A stretch of DNA of 7,444 nucleotides. Source: Ruthenibacterium sp. (lineage in GTDB: Bacteria; Bacillota; Clostridia; Oscillospirales; Ruminococcaceae). The stretch is taken from positions 1 to 7,444 of the forward strand of contig JAHHSL010000054.1 in assembly GCA_020025235.1 (NCBI GenBank), given 5' to 3'. The notes beneath the pieces are model-generated. The model was not told where the DNA came from and did no database searches. It saw nothing but the letters and a program-made list of their open reading frames with translations. Positions 1-5,638 of the stretch are shown piece by piece. A program made the translations under genes and the position numbers. Positions within the stretch are counted from its first letter, which is position 1. Each line of letters begins with the position of its first letter.

Positions 1-1
1 C

Positions 2-931
2 AGAAGCACCGGTGTTTCCAGCCCGTTCTGCAATGTAGCGCTCACTGTTGAGCCCAGTCCGGAGCCTGACCCGGAACCCAGTCCGGAACCTGATCCGGAA
101 CCTAACCCGGAGCCCAATCCGGAACCCAGTCCGGAGCCTGACCCGGAACCTAACCCGGAACCCAGCCCGGAGCCTAACCCGGAGCCCAACCCGGAACCCA
201 ATCCGGAACCTGATCCGGAACCTAACCCGGAGCCCAGTCCGGAACCTGATCCGGAACCCAACCCGGAGCCTGACCCGGAACCCAACCCGGAGCCTGACCC
301 GGAACCCAATCCGGAACCCAATCCGGAACCCAATCCGGAACCCAGTCCGGAGCCTGATCCGGAACCCAGTCCGGAACCCAGTCCGGAACCCAATCCGGAA
401 CCCAGCCCGGAGCCCAATCCGGAACCCAATCCGGAGCCTGACCCGGAACCCGCTCCGGAACCCAGTCCGGAACCCAGTCCCGAGTCCAAGCCGGACAACG
501 GCGGCGAAATCAAACCCGACAGCAGTTCTTCCGCTGTGCCCGATGCCGGTAAACCGCAGCCGCCCGCACCTTCGCAGCCGACTGTCAGACCCAGCAGCAA
601 TCCGAGTGCACCTGCTGTGCGCCCCGCCAAAAAGCCCGCTGCCATTGCAGCGGAAAGCAAAACCGACAGTTCCTCTGCCGCTTCGTCTGAATCGGAGCCG
701 GAAAGCAAGCCTGCCGAGACCGTACCGGACTCTTCTTCCTCGTCCGCTGCATCGTCCCTTCCCGCGGAAAGTGCTGAAAGCAGCTCTGCCGCAGAGCCGG
801 ATGTCCCCGCCGAAGCAGCTGCTGCTTCGGGACACAGCCCTCTTGTCTGGGGCGGCGTGGTCGTTCTGCTCGGTGCATCGGGTACTCTTGCATTCTTTAT
901 TGTGAAAAAGCCCGGTTTCAAACGGAAATAA
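2..931 (+). CDS. C-terminal part of a proline-rich repeat surface protein with a membrane anchor (5' end outside window)
   Basis: The frame is open from the window edge to TAA at 929-931, giving 309 visible residues; the start lies upstream of the window. Three parts are visible. Residues 1-16 are the tail of some preceding domain (RSTGVSSPFCNVALTV). Residues 17-164 are a run of EPxP tetrapeptides. Residues about 165-277 are a linker rich in Ser, Ala, Pro and Glu, with several runs of five serines. The end is a hydrophobic helix (about 283-301, VWGGVVVLLGASGTLAFFIV) followed by the basic tail KKPGFKRK. This order suggests an extracellular domain held away from the cell by a stiff stalk, N-terminus outside. 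No LPXTG-like sortase motif precedes the helix, so I infer direct membrane anchoring rather than covalent wall linkage. The ligand or enzymatic role cannot be read from this fragment. The frame choice is firm because the repeat, linker and anchor are all continuous in it. Confidence 0.87.
   Translation, partial: RSTGVSSPFCNVALTVEPSPEPDPEPSPEPDPEPNPEPNPEPSPEPDPEPNPEPSPEPNPEPNPEPNPEPDPEPNPEPSPEPDPEPNPEPDPEPNPEPDPEPNPEPNPEPNPEPSPEPDPEPSPEPSPEPNPEPSPEPNPEPNPEPDPEPAPEPSPEPSPESKPDNGGEIKPDSSSSAVPDAGKPQPPAPSQPTVRPSSNPSAPAVRPAKKPAAIAAESKTDSSSAASSESEPESKPAETVPDSSSSSAASSLPAESAESSSAAEPDVPAEAAAASGHSPLVWGGVVVLLGASGTLAFFIVKKPGFKRK
50..493 (+). repeat. 12-bp tandem repeat encoding 36 EPxP units plus one decayed unit
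   Basis: Thirty-six consecutive 12-base units run from 50 to 481, and a degenerate 37th (ESKP) ends at 493. By direct count x is Asn in 15 units, Ser in 11, Asp in 9 and Ala in 1. Glu is GAA in 24 units and GAG in 12. The last Pro is CCG in every unit except the final one. All nine Asp units use CCT before GAY, while all eleven Ser units use CCC before AGY, so unit types carry linked silent differences. Longer blocks recur, for example the three-unit block at 86-121 is nearly the same as 206-241, and a 24-base pair of units is repeated in tandem at 254-301. This points to expansion by slippage or unequal recombination while the protein pattern stayed under selection. Confidence 0.97.
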
Positions 932-1030
932 CGAATGTGTTTGTCCGCCCGTGCGGTTTACATGAAGCGTTCGTTTTTTTCACATCATTCAGCCCCGCTT
1001 ATCGGTCGATTTCCATACTTAAAGCAAAAA

Positions 1031-1056
1031 GGTTCAGGGCCTTTCGGCCTTGAACC
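1031..1056 (-). terminator. Stem-loop with GAAA loop and T-run, probable minus-strand terminator
   Basis: An 11-bp stem (one G-T pair) closes a 4-base loop. Read on the minus strand it is GGTTCAAGGCC, loop GAAA (a GNRA tetraloop), the returning arm, then TTTTTG. On the plus strand no T-run follows. This has the form of an intrinsic terminator for a minus-strand transcript. The nearest known minus-strand gene upstream is tRNA-Ser, which already has its own terminator, so either this is a backup or an unannotated short RNA ends here. Confidence 0.5.
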
Positions 1057-1066
1057 TGTAAAATCA

Positions 1067-1092
1067 ATACCACGCCCGTTCGGGCGTGGTAT
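1067..1092. other. Perfect 11-bp stem-loop, role unknown
   Basis: ATACCACGCCC and its exact reverse complement are separated by four bases (GTTC on plus, GAAC on minus). No T-run follows on either strand, so it is not a classical terminator. It lies 10 bases from the stem-loop at 1031-1056 and has the same stem and loop lengths, which suggests that the two belong to one structured transcript or one repeat element. Confidence 0.55.
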
Positions 1093-1129
1093 GAATAATC
1101 TTATAAGGATAAGCGCATAAAGGCGCATT

Positions 1130-1170
1130 TAAGCAACACCAACTGCAAAATTGGTGTTGCTTATTTATTT
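1130..1170 (+). terminator. 13-bp stem-loop followed by T-rich tract, probable plus-strand terminator
   Basis: The arms TAAGCAACACCAA (1130-1142) and TTGGTGTTGCTTA (1151-1163) match perfectly around an 8-base loop. A T-rich stretch (TTTATTTTAT) follows on the plus strand. It is the first strong plus-strand terminator candidate after the surface-protein gene, although about 200 bases downstream of its stop codon. Confidence 0.55.
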
Positions 1171-1191
1171 TATCAAGAAAGTTCTTTTTAT

Positions 1192-1216
1192 CGGAATGGC
1201 CGATTCCGCATTTTTT
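1192..1216 (+). terminator. Short stem-loop followed by six T, possible plus-strand terminator
   Basis: CGGAAT (1192-1197) pairs with ATTCCG (1203-1208) around a 5-base loop, then CA and T6 (1211-1216) follow. The stem is only 6 bp, so it is weaker than its neighbours. It may back up the stem-loop at 1130-1163 in ending read-through from the surface-protein gene. Confidence 0.42.
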
Positions 1217-1251
1217 GATCGTCATAAGCAAGCCGTACTGTTCTATATAAG

Positions 1252-1289
1252 AAAAAAGCCTGTAAACACTTGTGTTTACAGGCTTTTTT
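1252..1289 (-). terminator. Terminator of tRNA-Ser, bidirectional in form
   Basis: A perfect palindrome: A6, then GCCTGTAAACAC (1258-1269) pairing with GTGTTTACAGGC (1272-1283), then T6. It begins two bases beyond the CCA end of tRNA-Ser on the minus strand, where it should stop the tRNA transcript. Because both flanks are A/T runs it can also terminate transcription coming from the left on the plus strand. Confidence 0.88.
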
Positions 1290-1290
1290 G

Positions 1291-1378
1291 TGGCGGAGAG
1301 TTAGGGATTCGAACCCTAGGTGGGTTTCCCCACACAGCATTTCGAGTGCTGCACCTTCGACCACTCGGACAACTCTCC
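1291..1378 (-). tRNA. tRNA-Ser, anticodon CGA (reads UCG)
   Basis: On the minus strand the gene folds as a class II tRNA of 88 bases including an encoded CCA (1291-1293). The 7-bp acceptor stem is GGAGAGT paired with ACTCTCC, with discriminator G. The anticodon stem CAGCA/TGCTG encloses the 7-base loop CTCGAAA, so the anticodon is CGA (complement of 1342-1344). A long variable arm with stem GTGGG/CCCAC and a GAAA loop is diagnostic of tRNA-Ser here. The T arm is TAGGG, loop TTCGAAT, CCCTA. A consensus promoter lies upstream and a strong terminator directly follows, so it is a single-gene transcription unit. Confidence 0.97.
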
Positions 1379-1380
1379 AT

Positions 1381-1438
1381 ATTCGATTTGCTGTACAATT
1401 TTGTACAACTAAAGCCTTATTATTATAGCAAATCGAAT
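1381..1438. repeat. Nested inverted repeats over the tRNA-Ser leader and promoter
   Basis: ATTCGATTTGCT (1381-1392) is the exact reverse complement of AGCAAATCGAAT (1427-1438). Inside lies a second dyad, TGTACAA (1392-1398) / TTGTACA (1401-1407), with a 2-base centre. The right outer arm sits in the spacer between the -35 and -10 boxes, and the left outer arm lies just before the mature tRNA. As the right arm is upstream of the expected start site, the outer repeat cannot form a hairpin in a normal transcript. It is more likely a DNA-level signal or chance; the inner dyad could act as an operator or a leader hairpin for 5' processing. Confidence 0.6.
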
Positions 1439-1450
1439 CGCATCCGTCAA
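1422..1450 (-). promoter_or_regulatory. Sigma-A promoter of tRNA-Ser
   Basis: On the minus strand TTGACG (1445-1450) and a perfect TATAAT (1422-1427) are separated by exactly 17 bases. Transcription should begin near 1415, leaving a leader of roughly 37 bases before the mature tRNA. The high match fits a stable-RNA gene. Confidence 0.88.
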
Positions 1451-1589
1451 TGCCTCTTTCTCTTTTTTCCGGTTTCTTTTGCAGATTCTTCAGGTCATGC
1501 TTGAAAATAGAGAAATTAACGGGTTTACACGGGGAGCAAAAGCAGCCGCAAGGCATAAAAAACAGGAATCCCGGATGATGTGATGTACC

Positions 1590-1682
1590 ATGGAAAGGGT
1601 GGTTTCTACCATCAAATATACACTGCCTGTTGGCTCATTTGCGGTGAATGAAGCACGGTCAAAAGGCGGTGACTGTATATAA
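1590..1682 (+). CDS. Possible 30-residue peptide, doubtful
   Basis: This ATG-to-TAA frame encodes 30 residues, beginning MERVVSTIKYTLPVGS and ending GGDCI. The composition looks protein-like and the 309-base gap between tRNA-Ser and the DUF998-like gene holds no other candidate. Against it, no convincing ribosome binding site precedes the ATG, an in-frame TGA lies at 1581-1583, and the length is within chance. It converges with the DUF998-like gene, the two stops being 5 bases apart. It could be the start of a gene cut short when the neighbouring AT-rich segment arrived. I do not recognise a family with certainty. Confidence 0.22.
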   Translation: MERVVSTIKYTLPVGSFAVNEARSKGGDCI

Positions 1683-1687
1683 TCAAC

Positions 1688-2317
1688 TCACAATATATTT
1701 CTTACTGAAATTACGGCTAATGGTATATACATAAATAGAATATTAAGCCTTTGCCATAATCCCTCGTTAGCTATGATTGTATTAGCAAATTCGGATTTAT
1801 CTGACATAACAAACAGCACAAAGAATATCATCGCAAAAATGAATGAAACGACTGATATTACTCCGCAAGGTATTTCATGACACTTAAATTCCAAAATGGA
1901 TAATAGCAATGGTACAAATAGGAATAACATAAAACCGATTACAGAACCAATTCCATGTATTTTTGAAGCAGTGGTAACAACCTCTTTTGTTTCATTAACA
2001 CTAAATAAACAAGTAAATATGCAAGCTCCAACAGCGAATATTGCGATAAATAGGATAACAGCATTTGTGAGCGGTTTGGAGACACTGCTGAAATAATGAT
2101 ATATTGATGGAAGCGATAATAAAAACAGCAAGCCTTCCGTAAACATCCAAAAGTTAAATATGCCTCTAACCGGACTTTTGGGATTCCCCAATGCGGAGAT
2201 TGACATTAGCATATGACTATAACCCTTATAAAAAGGTGCAAGAATGAAAGGAATCAGTATATCTCCCAAAATCGCAATGAATAAAGCAAACCACCCATAT
2301 TTAACAAATAGATTCAC
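1688..2317 (-). CDS. DUF998-like six-helix membrane protein
   Basis: The product is 209 residues and almost entirely hydrophobic, with about six membrane helices (near 8-28, 53-73, 84-104, 120-138, 147-164 and 186-206). The segment after helix 1, HMLMSISALGNPKSP (35-49), has the H..S.LG...SP pattern I associate with the DUF998 family; no catalytic role is established for these proteins. The start is GTG at 2315-2317: the AGGGGGG motif (2323-2329) lies 5 bases upstream and an in-frame TAA (2336-2338) closes the frame seven codons before. The gene is far more AT-rich than pfkA, recD2 or comF, which suggests horizontal acquisition. It stands alone: comF ends 352 bases upstream and no gene follows in the same direction before tRNA-Ser. 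A weak promoter-like TTGTCT...TATGAT pair with a short 15-base spacer lies upstream in AT-rich DNA. Family assignment is from memory of the pattern, not a search. Confidence 0.85.
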   Translation of the reverse strand: MNLFVKYGWFALFIAILGDILIPFILAPFYKGYSHMLMSISALGNPKSPVRGIFNFWMFTEGLLFLLSLPSIYHYFSSVSKPLTNAVILFIAIFAVGACIFTCLFSVNETKEVVTTASKIHGIGSVIGFMLFLFVPLLLSILEFKCHEIPCGVISVVSFIFAMIFFVLFVMSDKSEFANTIIANEGLWQRLNILFMYIPLAVISVRNIL

Positions 2318-2669
2318 AGGAACCCCCCTATTCTGTTAAGAATATTTTGATTTAGTTAACGCTGAAATCATATCATTTTAAACAAATAGACAATCATGAT
2401 TCGCCTAATCCAAGGGCGCACTTATTCACCACGCACAAGCGGGCGTTGGTGCTGCCTGCGGCAGTCATGCGCTCTCCAAGGGGGAATGGCGGCCTTCTTT
2501 GGCAGGCCGTGCTATGCAGCTAGGCGCGTTCATCTCTTCCACTTTTTCAAAGCTGTATTGAAATGCAAAATTTCCCCTTGATAAATCGACTCTTGGATTT
2601 CGGGTGTTTTTAACGCAGTGAACGCCGTTCCCTGCAAAAAAGACAAATTTCCGATTTTTCAAACAGCCC
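2318..2669. other. Intergenic region with a GC-rich, hairpin-rich segment; possible interspersed repeat
   Basis: These 352 bases lie between comF and the DUF998-like gene and hold no gene I can support. About 2318-2395 is AT-rich and likely carries the upstream control region of the DUF998-like gene. From about 2396 composition turns GC-rich and short stem-loops follow closely: 2427-2451 (CACCA-CGC with GCGTTGGTG, one bulge), 2452-2464 (CTGCC, loop TGC, GGCAG) and 2491-2508 (GGCCT, 8-base loop, AGGCC). From 2540 to 2669 it is AT-richer again. No strong intrinsic terminator for comF is visible; only a weak 4-bp stem before T6 (minus strand) occurs at about 2635-2655. The dense structure without coding capacity resembles a dispersed intergenic repeat, which cannot be confirmed from one copy. 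Confidence 0.4.
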
Positions 2670-3344
2670 CTAGCGGGTGACCGCGATTGCAAGCCCGATA
2701 CAGCGTTTTGCACCCGCTTCTTTCAGCATTTTTGCACATTCATTCATCGTTGCACCGGTCGTGAACACGTCATCGACCACAAGGCAGCTCCTATCCCGCA
2801 CCGATACCGTCGGCTTTACGCCAAAGGCTCCTTTTACATTCTGCCTGCGCTGCGCACCGGAAAGCGTCCTCTGCCGCTGTGTTTCACGCACTTTATCCAG
2901 TGCAAACAAAACCGGACGCCCTGTTTCTCTTGCAAGTCTCTGTGCCAGCAGCTTGGGCACATCATATCCGCGCTCCCGCAATTCCGTCCCCGAGGACGCC
3001 ACGGGCACGATCACATCAAACTCCACCGTTCCTTCTGCCGCGGCATCCCGCAGCGTCTGCGCCGCCAATGCGGCAAGCGGATACGCAAGATCCGTGCGTT
3101 CGGCAAACTTCAGCCGTTTGATTGCATCCCGCACATCGCCCTCATACCAACAGCCCGCAAACACCGCATCCAGTGCCGACATTTCATGCGTTTCCCGCGC
3201 AACGCGCACCGGCCGGCGGAACAAACGGCGCAGTTCCGGCTCACATTCTGCACACCCCTTTGCAAAGCCGACTACCTCATCGCAGAACGGGCACCTCTTC
3301 GGGAACAGCAGTTCGGGAAGGATGCCCCGAACCTGTTTTGTCAT
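2670..3344 (-). CDS. comF: ComF family protein (phosphoribosyltransferase-like, competence/recombination)
   Basis: The 224-residue product has the standard ComF layout. An N-terminal zinc-ribbon has two cysteine pairs, C18-C21 (in FPKRCPFC) and C31-C34. A type I phosphoribosyltransferase fold follows, with the PRPP-loop signature VVDDVFTTGAT at 189-199. The family elements RERGYD (124-129, equivalent to the usual RGF/YN) and QNVKGAF (168-174) are also present. ComF supports natural transformation, and in other bacteria works with recombination helicases on incoming single-stranded DNA. The frame is open further upstream to 3542, but that part overlaps recD2 and is unlike ComF. I chose the ATG at 3342-3344 because AGGA (3352-3355) lies 7 bases before it and the protein then opens just before the zinc-ribbon; the ATG at 3366-3368 has no ribosome binding site. 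The gene begins 41 bases after the recD2 stop, so co-transcription is likely. Confidence 0.92.
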   Translation of the reverse strand: MTKQVRGILPELLFPKRCPFCDEVVGFAKGCAECEPELRRLFRRPVRVARETHEMSALDAVFAGCWYEGDVRDAIKRLKFAERTDLAYPLAALAAQTLRDAAAEGTVEFDVIVPVASSGTELRERGYDVPKLLAQRLARETGRPVLFALDKVRETQRQRTLSGAQRRQNVKGAFGVKPTVSVRDRSCLVVDDVFTTGATMNECAKMLKEAGAKRCIGLAIAVTR

Positions 3345-3351
3345 TTCCGCA

Positions 3352-3355
3352 TCCT
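3352..3355 (-). promoter_or_regulatory. Ribosome binding site deciding the comF start
   Basis: AGGA on the minus strand is 7 bases from the ATG at 3342-3344. The other in-frame ATG (3366-3368) has no purine-rich motif before it, so this site favours the 224-residue form of ComF. Confidence 0.6.
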
Positions 3356-3385
3356 GCGCGTTTTGCATCTGCGTGCGGTGCACCG

Positions 3386-5605
3386 TCACAGCGCTTCGTC
3401 CTGCAGCAGATCCGCAAGGCAGGAAAAGCGCTTGTTTCTTCTTACGCTGCGCACCATCTGCCCCACTTCGGCGCTGTGTCCCGCCAGCACGCAAAGGCTT
3501 TTCGCGCGCGTGACGCCCGTATACAGCAGATTGCGGTAGCAAAGCTTCGGGGGCACATCCATGACCGGCAGGATCACCGCCGGAAATTCGCTGCCCTGGC
3601 TTTTGTGGATCGTGACCGCATACGCCGGTTCCAGCTCCCGCACATGCTCCGATGTATACACAAGCAGCCGATCCTCGCTGCGCACCGTCACACTGCCCGC
3701 ACGCGGGTCCACATCCACAATAATGCCCATATCGCCGTTAAACGCGCCTGCACCGTCTTCCCCGCCGTCCGGTCTTGTATAGGGGATATCGTAGTTGTTG
3801 CGCACCTGCATCACCTTATCGCCCACGCGCAGCACCTTGTCCCGAATCGTCAGCTGCGGGCGGTTCGGCGCGGGCGGATTCAGCCGCTCCTGCAGCGCCG
3901 CATTCAGCGCCACGGTTCCAAGCGGGCCGATTTTCGACGGGCACAGCACCTGGATATCCTCCAGCGGATCAAAGCCATAGCTGGCCGGCAGACGGCGGCT
4001 TACCAGATCGCACACCAGCTCCTGACACGCCTGTCCGTCCGATTCCAGCATAAAGAAATCGCTGTCGCGCGTGCCTTTTTCCGGCAGTTCGCCCATGACG
4101 ATATGATGCGCATTGGAAACGATCATGCTTTCCGCAGCCTGACGGAAAATTTCCGTCAGGCGCACCGTGGGCACGATGCCGGAGGCGATCACTCCGCCCA
4201 GCACATTGCCCGCACCGACGCTTGGCAGCTGATCCTCGTCCCCCACCATGATGATCTTGCACTGAGGGCGCAGTGCACGCAGCAGATTTTCAAACAGCAG
4301 CACGTCCACCATACTCATCTCGTCTATGATGATGACGTCACATTTCAGCGGATTCTTTTCATTGTGCACGAAACGGACCACATCGTTTTTGGAATAATCC
4401 ACCTCCAGTAAACGGTGGATCGTCTTGGCCGCGCGCCCGGTCAGCTCCGAAAGACGCTTTGCTGCACGGCCTGTGGGCGCCGCCAGTGCAACGCGGTCCC
4501 CGTTCTGTTCAAATGCCGCAAGCATACCGTTCACCGCTGTGGTTTTGCCGGTACCGGGGCCGCCCGTCAGCACCAGTGCATTGCTGCTGAGTGCCGCCGC
4601 GATCGCCCTGCGCTGCAGCGGTGCATAGGTGATGCCCTGCGCAAGCTCGATCAGACCGATCAGGCGTTCCGCGCTTTCCGCCGTACCTGCACAGGGATAG
4701 CGGACAAGCCAGCGCAGATGCTGCGCCGCCGTAAATTCCGCGCGCAGATATTCCGGAAGATAGATCCACACCTTGCCGCGGTATTCCGCCTGCGCCAGAT
4801 CCTCGTTTTCAAGCATAAAGCGCAGGGTTTCTTCCACGGTTTCCGGCTCCACGGCAAGAAAGGCAGACGCCGCCGCGCACAGCTTATCCTGCGGCAGACA
4901 GGTATGCCCGTTCTGCAGATTATGCCGCAGCACAAAAGAAAGCCCCGCGCACACGCGCTCGCGCGCGTTATACTCAAGACACATGCTCTGGGCAATGGCG
5001 TCCGCAGCGCCGAAATCCTGATACGCCGGAAAGCCGCACAGCAGATAGGGATTGTGCGAGACAAGCTCCACGGTATCCGAACCGTATACCCGGAACAGCG
5101 CAACTGCCGCCGCAGTGGGCACATTATATTTGGAAAGATATCCGATTGCTTCCCGCACCCCGAAAATGCGTTTGAATTCGTTGGAGATCGCAAGCGCCTT
5201 ATCCTCGCTGATGCCCTTGATCTGCGTCAGCTTCTCCGGTTCGCTTGCAATCACCTCCAGCGTATCTTCCCCAAACACATCGACAATGCGCCGCGCAAGC
5301 GCCTTGCCGATATACGGCAGAGCACCGCTTGCAAGATACCGCCGAATGGCTGTGGCCGATTCCGGCATGCGCACCTCGCACGCCTCGGCGCGGAACTGCT
5401 CCCCGAAGCTTGGGTGCGTGACAAAACGGCCGTGGAGCGTCACTTCTTCCCCGACATTCACATCGGCAAGTTCGCCCACGGCTGTATAAAGATCCCCCTC
5501 GCTGGAAAATTCCAGCACGGTATATCCGTTTTCTTCATTGCAGAATACGATATTTTCAACGGTTCCCGAAATCGTTTCCCATTCCTGTTCCCCGATCTTG
5601 CTCAT
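3386..5605 (-). CDS. recD2: RecD2-type ATP-dependent DNA helicase (superfamily 1B, 5'-3')
   Basis: This 739-residue protein is full length for RecD2, the RecD homologue of bacteria that lack it in a RecBCD complex. It unwinds DNA 5' to 3' and acts in repair and replication-fork processing. The N-terminus (about 12-80) looks like the family's OB-type domain, and 90-170 has helix-hairpin-helix-like segments (LPYIGKALARRI, LTQIKGISEDKA). The helicase core is complete: Walker A GGPGTGKT (348-355), motif Ia APTGRAA (376-382), Walker B IIDEMSM (426-432), motif III VGDEDQLPSVGAG (454-466), LTEIFRQA with the probable arginine finger R488, and the C-terminal AVTIHKSQGSEF (663-674) and YTGVTRAK (695-702). 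Purine-rich GAGGAAAGGAAAAGGAG runs directly into the ATG at 5603-5605. The upstream small gene ends 33 bases before, and comF starts 41 bases after. Confidence 0.97.
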   Translation of the reverse strand: MSKIGEQEWETISGTVENIVFCNEENGYTVLEFSSEGDLYTAVGELADVNVGEEVTLHGRFVTHPSFGEQFRAEACEVRMPESATAIRRYLASGALPYIGKALARRIVDVFGEDTLEVIASEPEKLTQIKGISEDKALAISNEFKRIFGVREAIGYLSKYNVPTAAAVALFRVYGSDTVELVSHNPYLLCGFPAYQDFGAADAIAQSMCLEYNARERVCAGLSFVLRHNLQNGHTCLPQDKLCAAASAFLAVEPETVEETLRFMLENEDLAQAEYRGKVWIYLPEYLRAEFTAAQHLRWLVRYPCAGTAESAERLIGLIELAQGITYAPLQRRAIAAALSSNALVLTGGPGTGKTTAVNGMLAAFEQNGDRVALAAPTGRAAKRLSELTGRAAKTIHRLLEVDYSKNDVVRFVHNEKNPLKCDVIIIDEMSMVDVLLFENLLRALRPQCKIIMVGDEDQLPSVGAGNVLGGVIASGIVPTVRLTEIFRQAAESMIVSNAHHIVMGELPEKGTRDSDFFMLESDGQACQELVCDLVSRRLPASYGFDPLEDIQVLCPSKIGPLGTVALNAALQERLNPPAPNRPQLTIRDKVLRVGDKVMQVRNNYDIPYTRPDGGEDGAGAFNGDMGIIVDVDPRAGSVTVRSEDRLLVYTSEHVRELEPAYAVTIHKSQGSEFPAVILPVMDVPPKLCYRNLLYTGVTRAKSLCVLAGHSAEVGQMVRSVRRNKRFSCLADLLQDEAL

Positions 5606-5638
5606 CTCCTTTTCCTTTCCTCTGCATCCGGGCGCCCT

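Noticed and set aside
50..493. CRISPR-like or satellite array
   Set aside because: Units are contiguous 12-mers with no spacers and lie in frame inside a protein gene.
585..893. 102-residue minus-strand ORF
   Set aside because: Antisense to the linker of the surface protein; Cys/Arg/Gln-rich with no domain or supported start.
48..905. 285-residue plus-strand ORF made of RNP/RSLT-like repeats
   Set aside because: It is the off-frame reading of the 12-bp EPxP array, which has no stops in that frame. The frame starting at position 2 gives a coherent stalk, linker and membrane anchor, while this one gives an implausible Arg-rich protein.
935..1120. 61-residue plus-strand ORF
   Set aside because: It crosses two perfect stem-loops, has no ribosome binding site and no protein-like composition.
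1151..1556. ORFs of 117 (+) and 122 (-) residues
   Set aside because: Both run through the tRNA-Ser gene, its terminator or its promoter, so coding is not credible.
1291..2317. Integrated mobile element at tRNA-Ser
   Set aside because: No integrase, no duplicated tRNA 3' end and no terminal repeats were found; only the AT-rich composition points that way.
2396..2713. ORFs of 61 (+) and 82 (-) residues downstream of comF
   Set aside because: They cover the hairpin-rich intergenic segment, one overlaps the comF end out of frame, and neither has a convincing start signal.
3345..3542. N-terminal extension of comF by 66 residues
   Set aside because: It overlaps the recD2 C-terminus in another frame, is unlike ComF, and the ATG at 3342-3344 has the better ribosome binding site.
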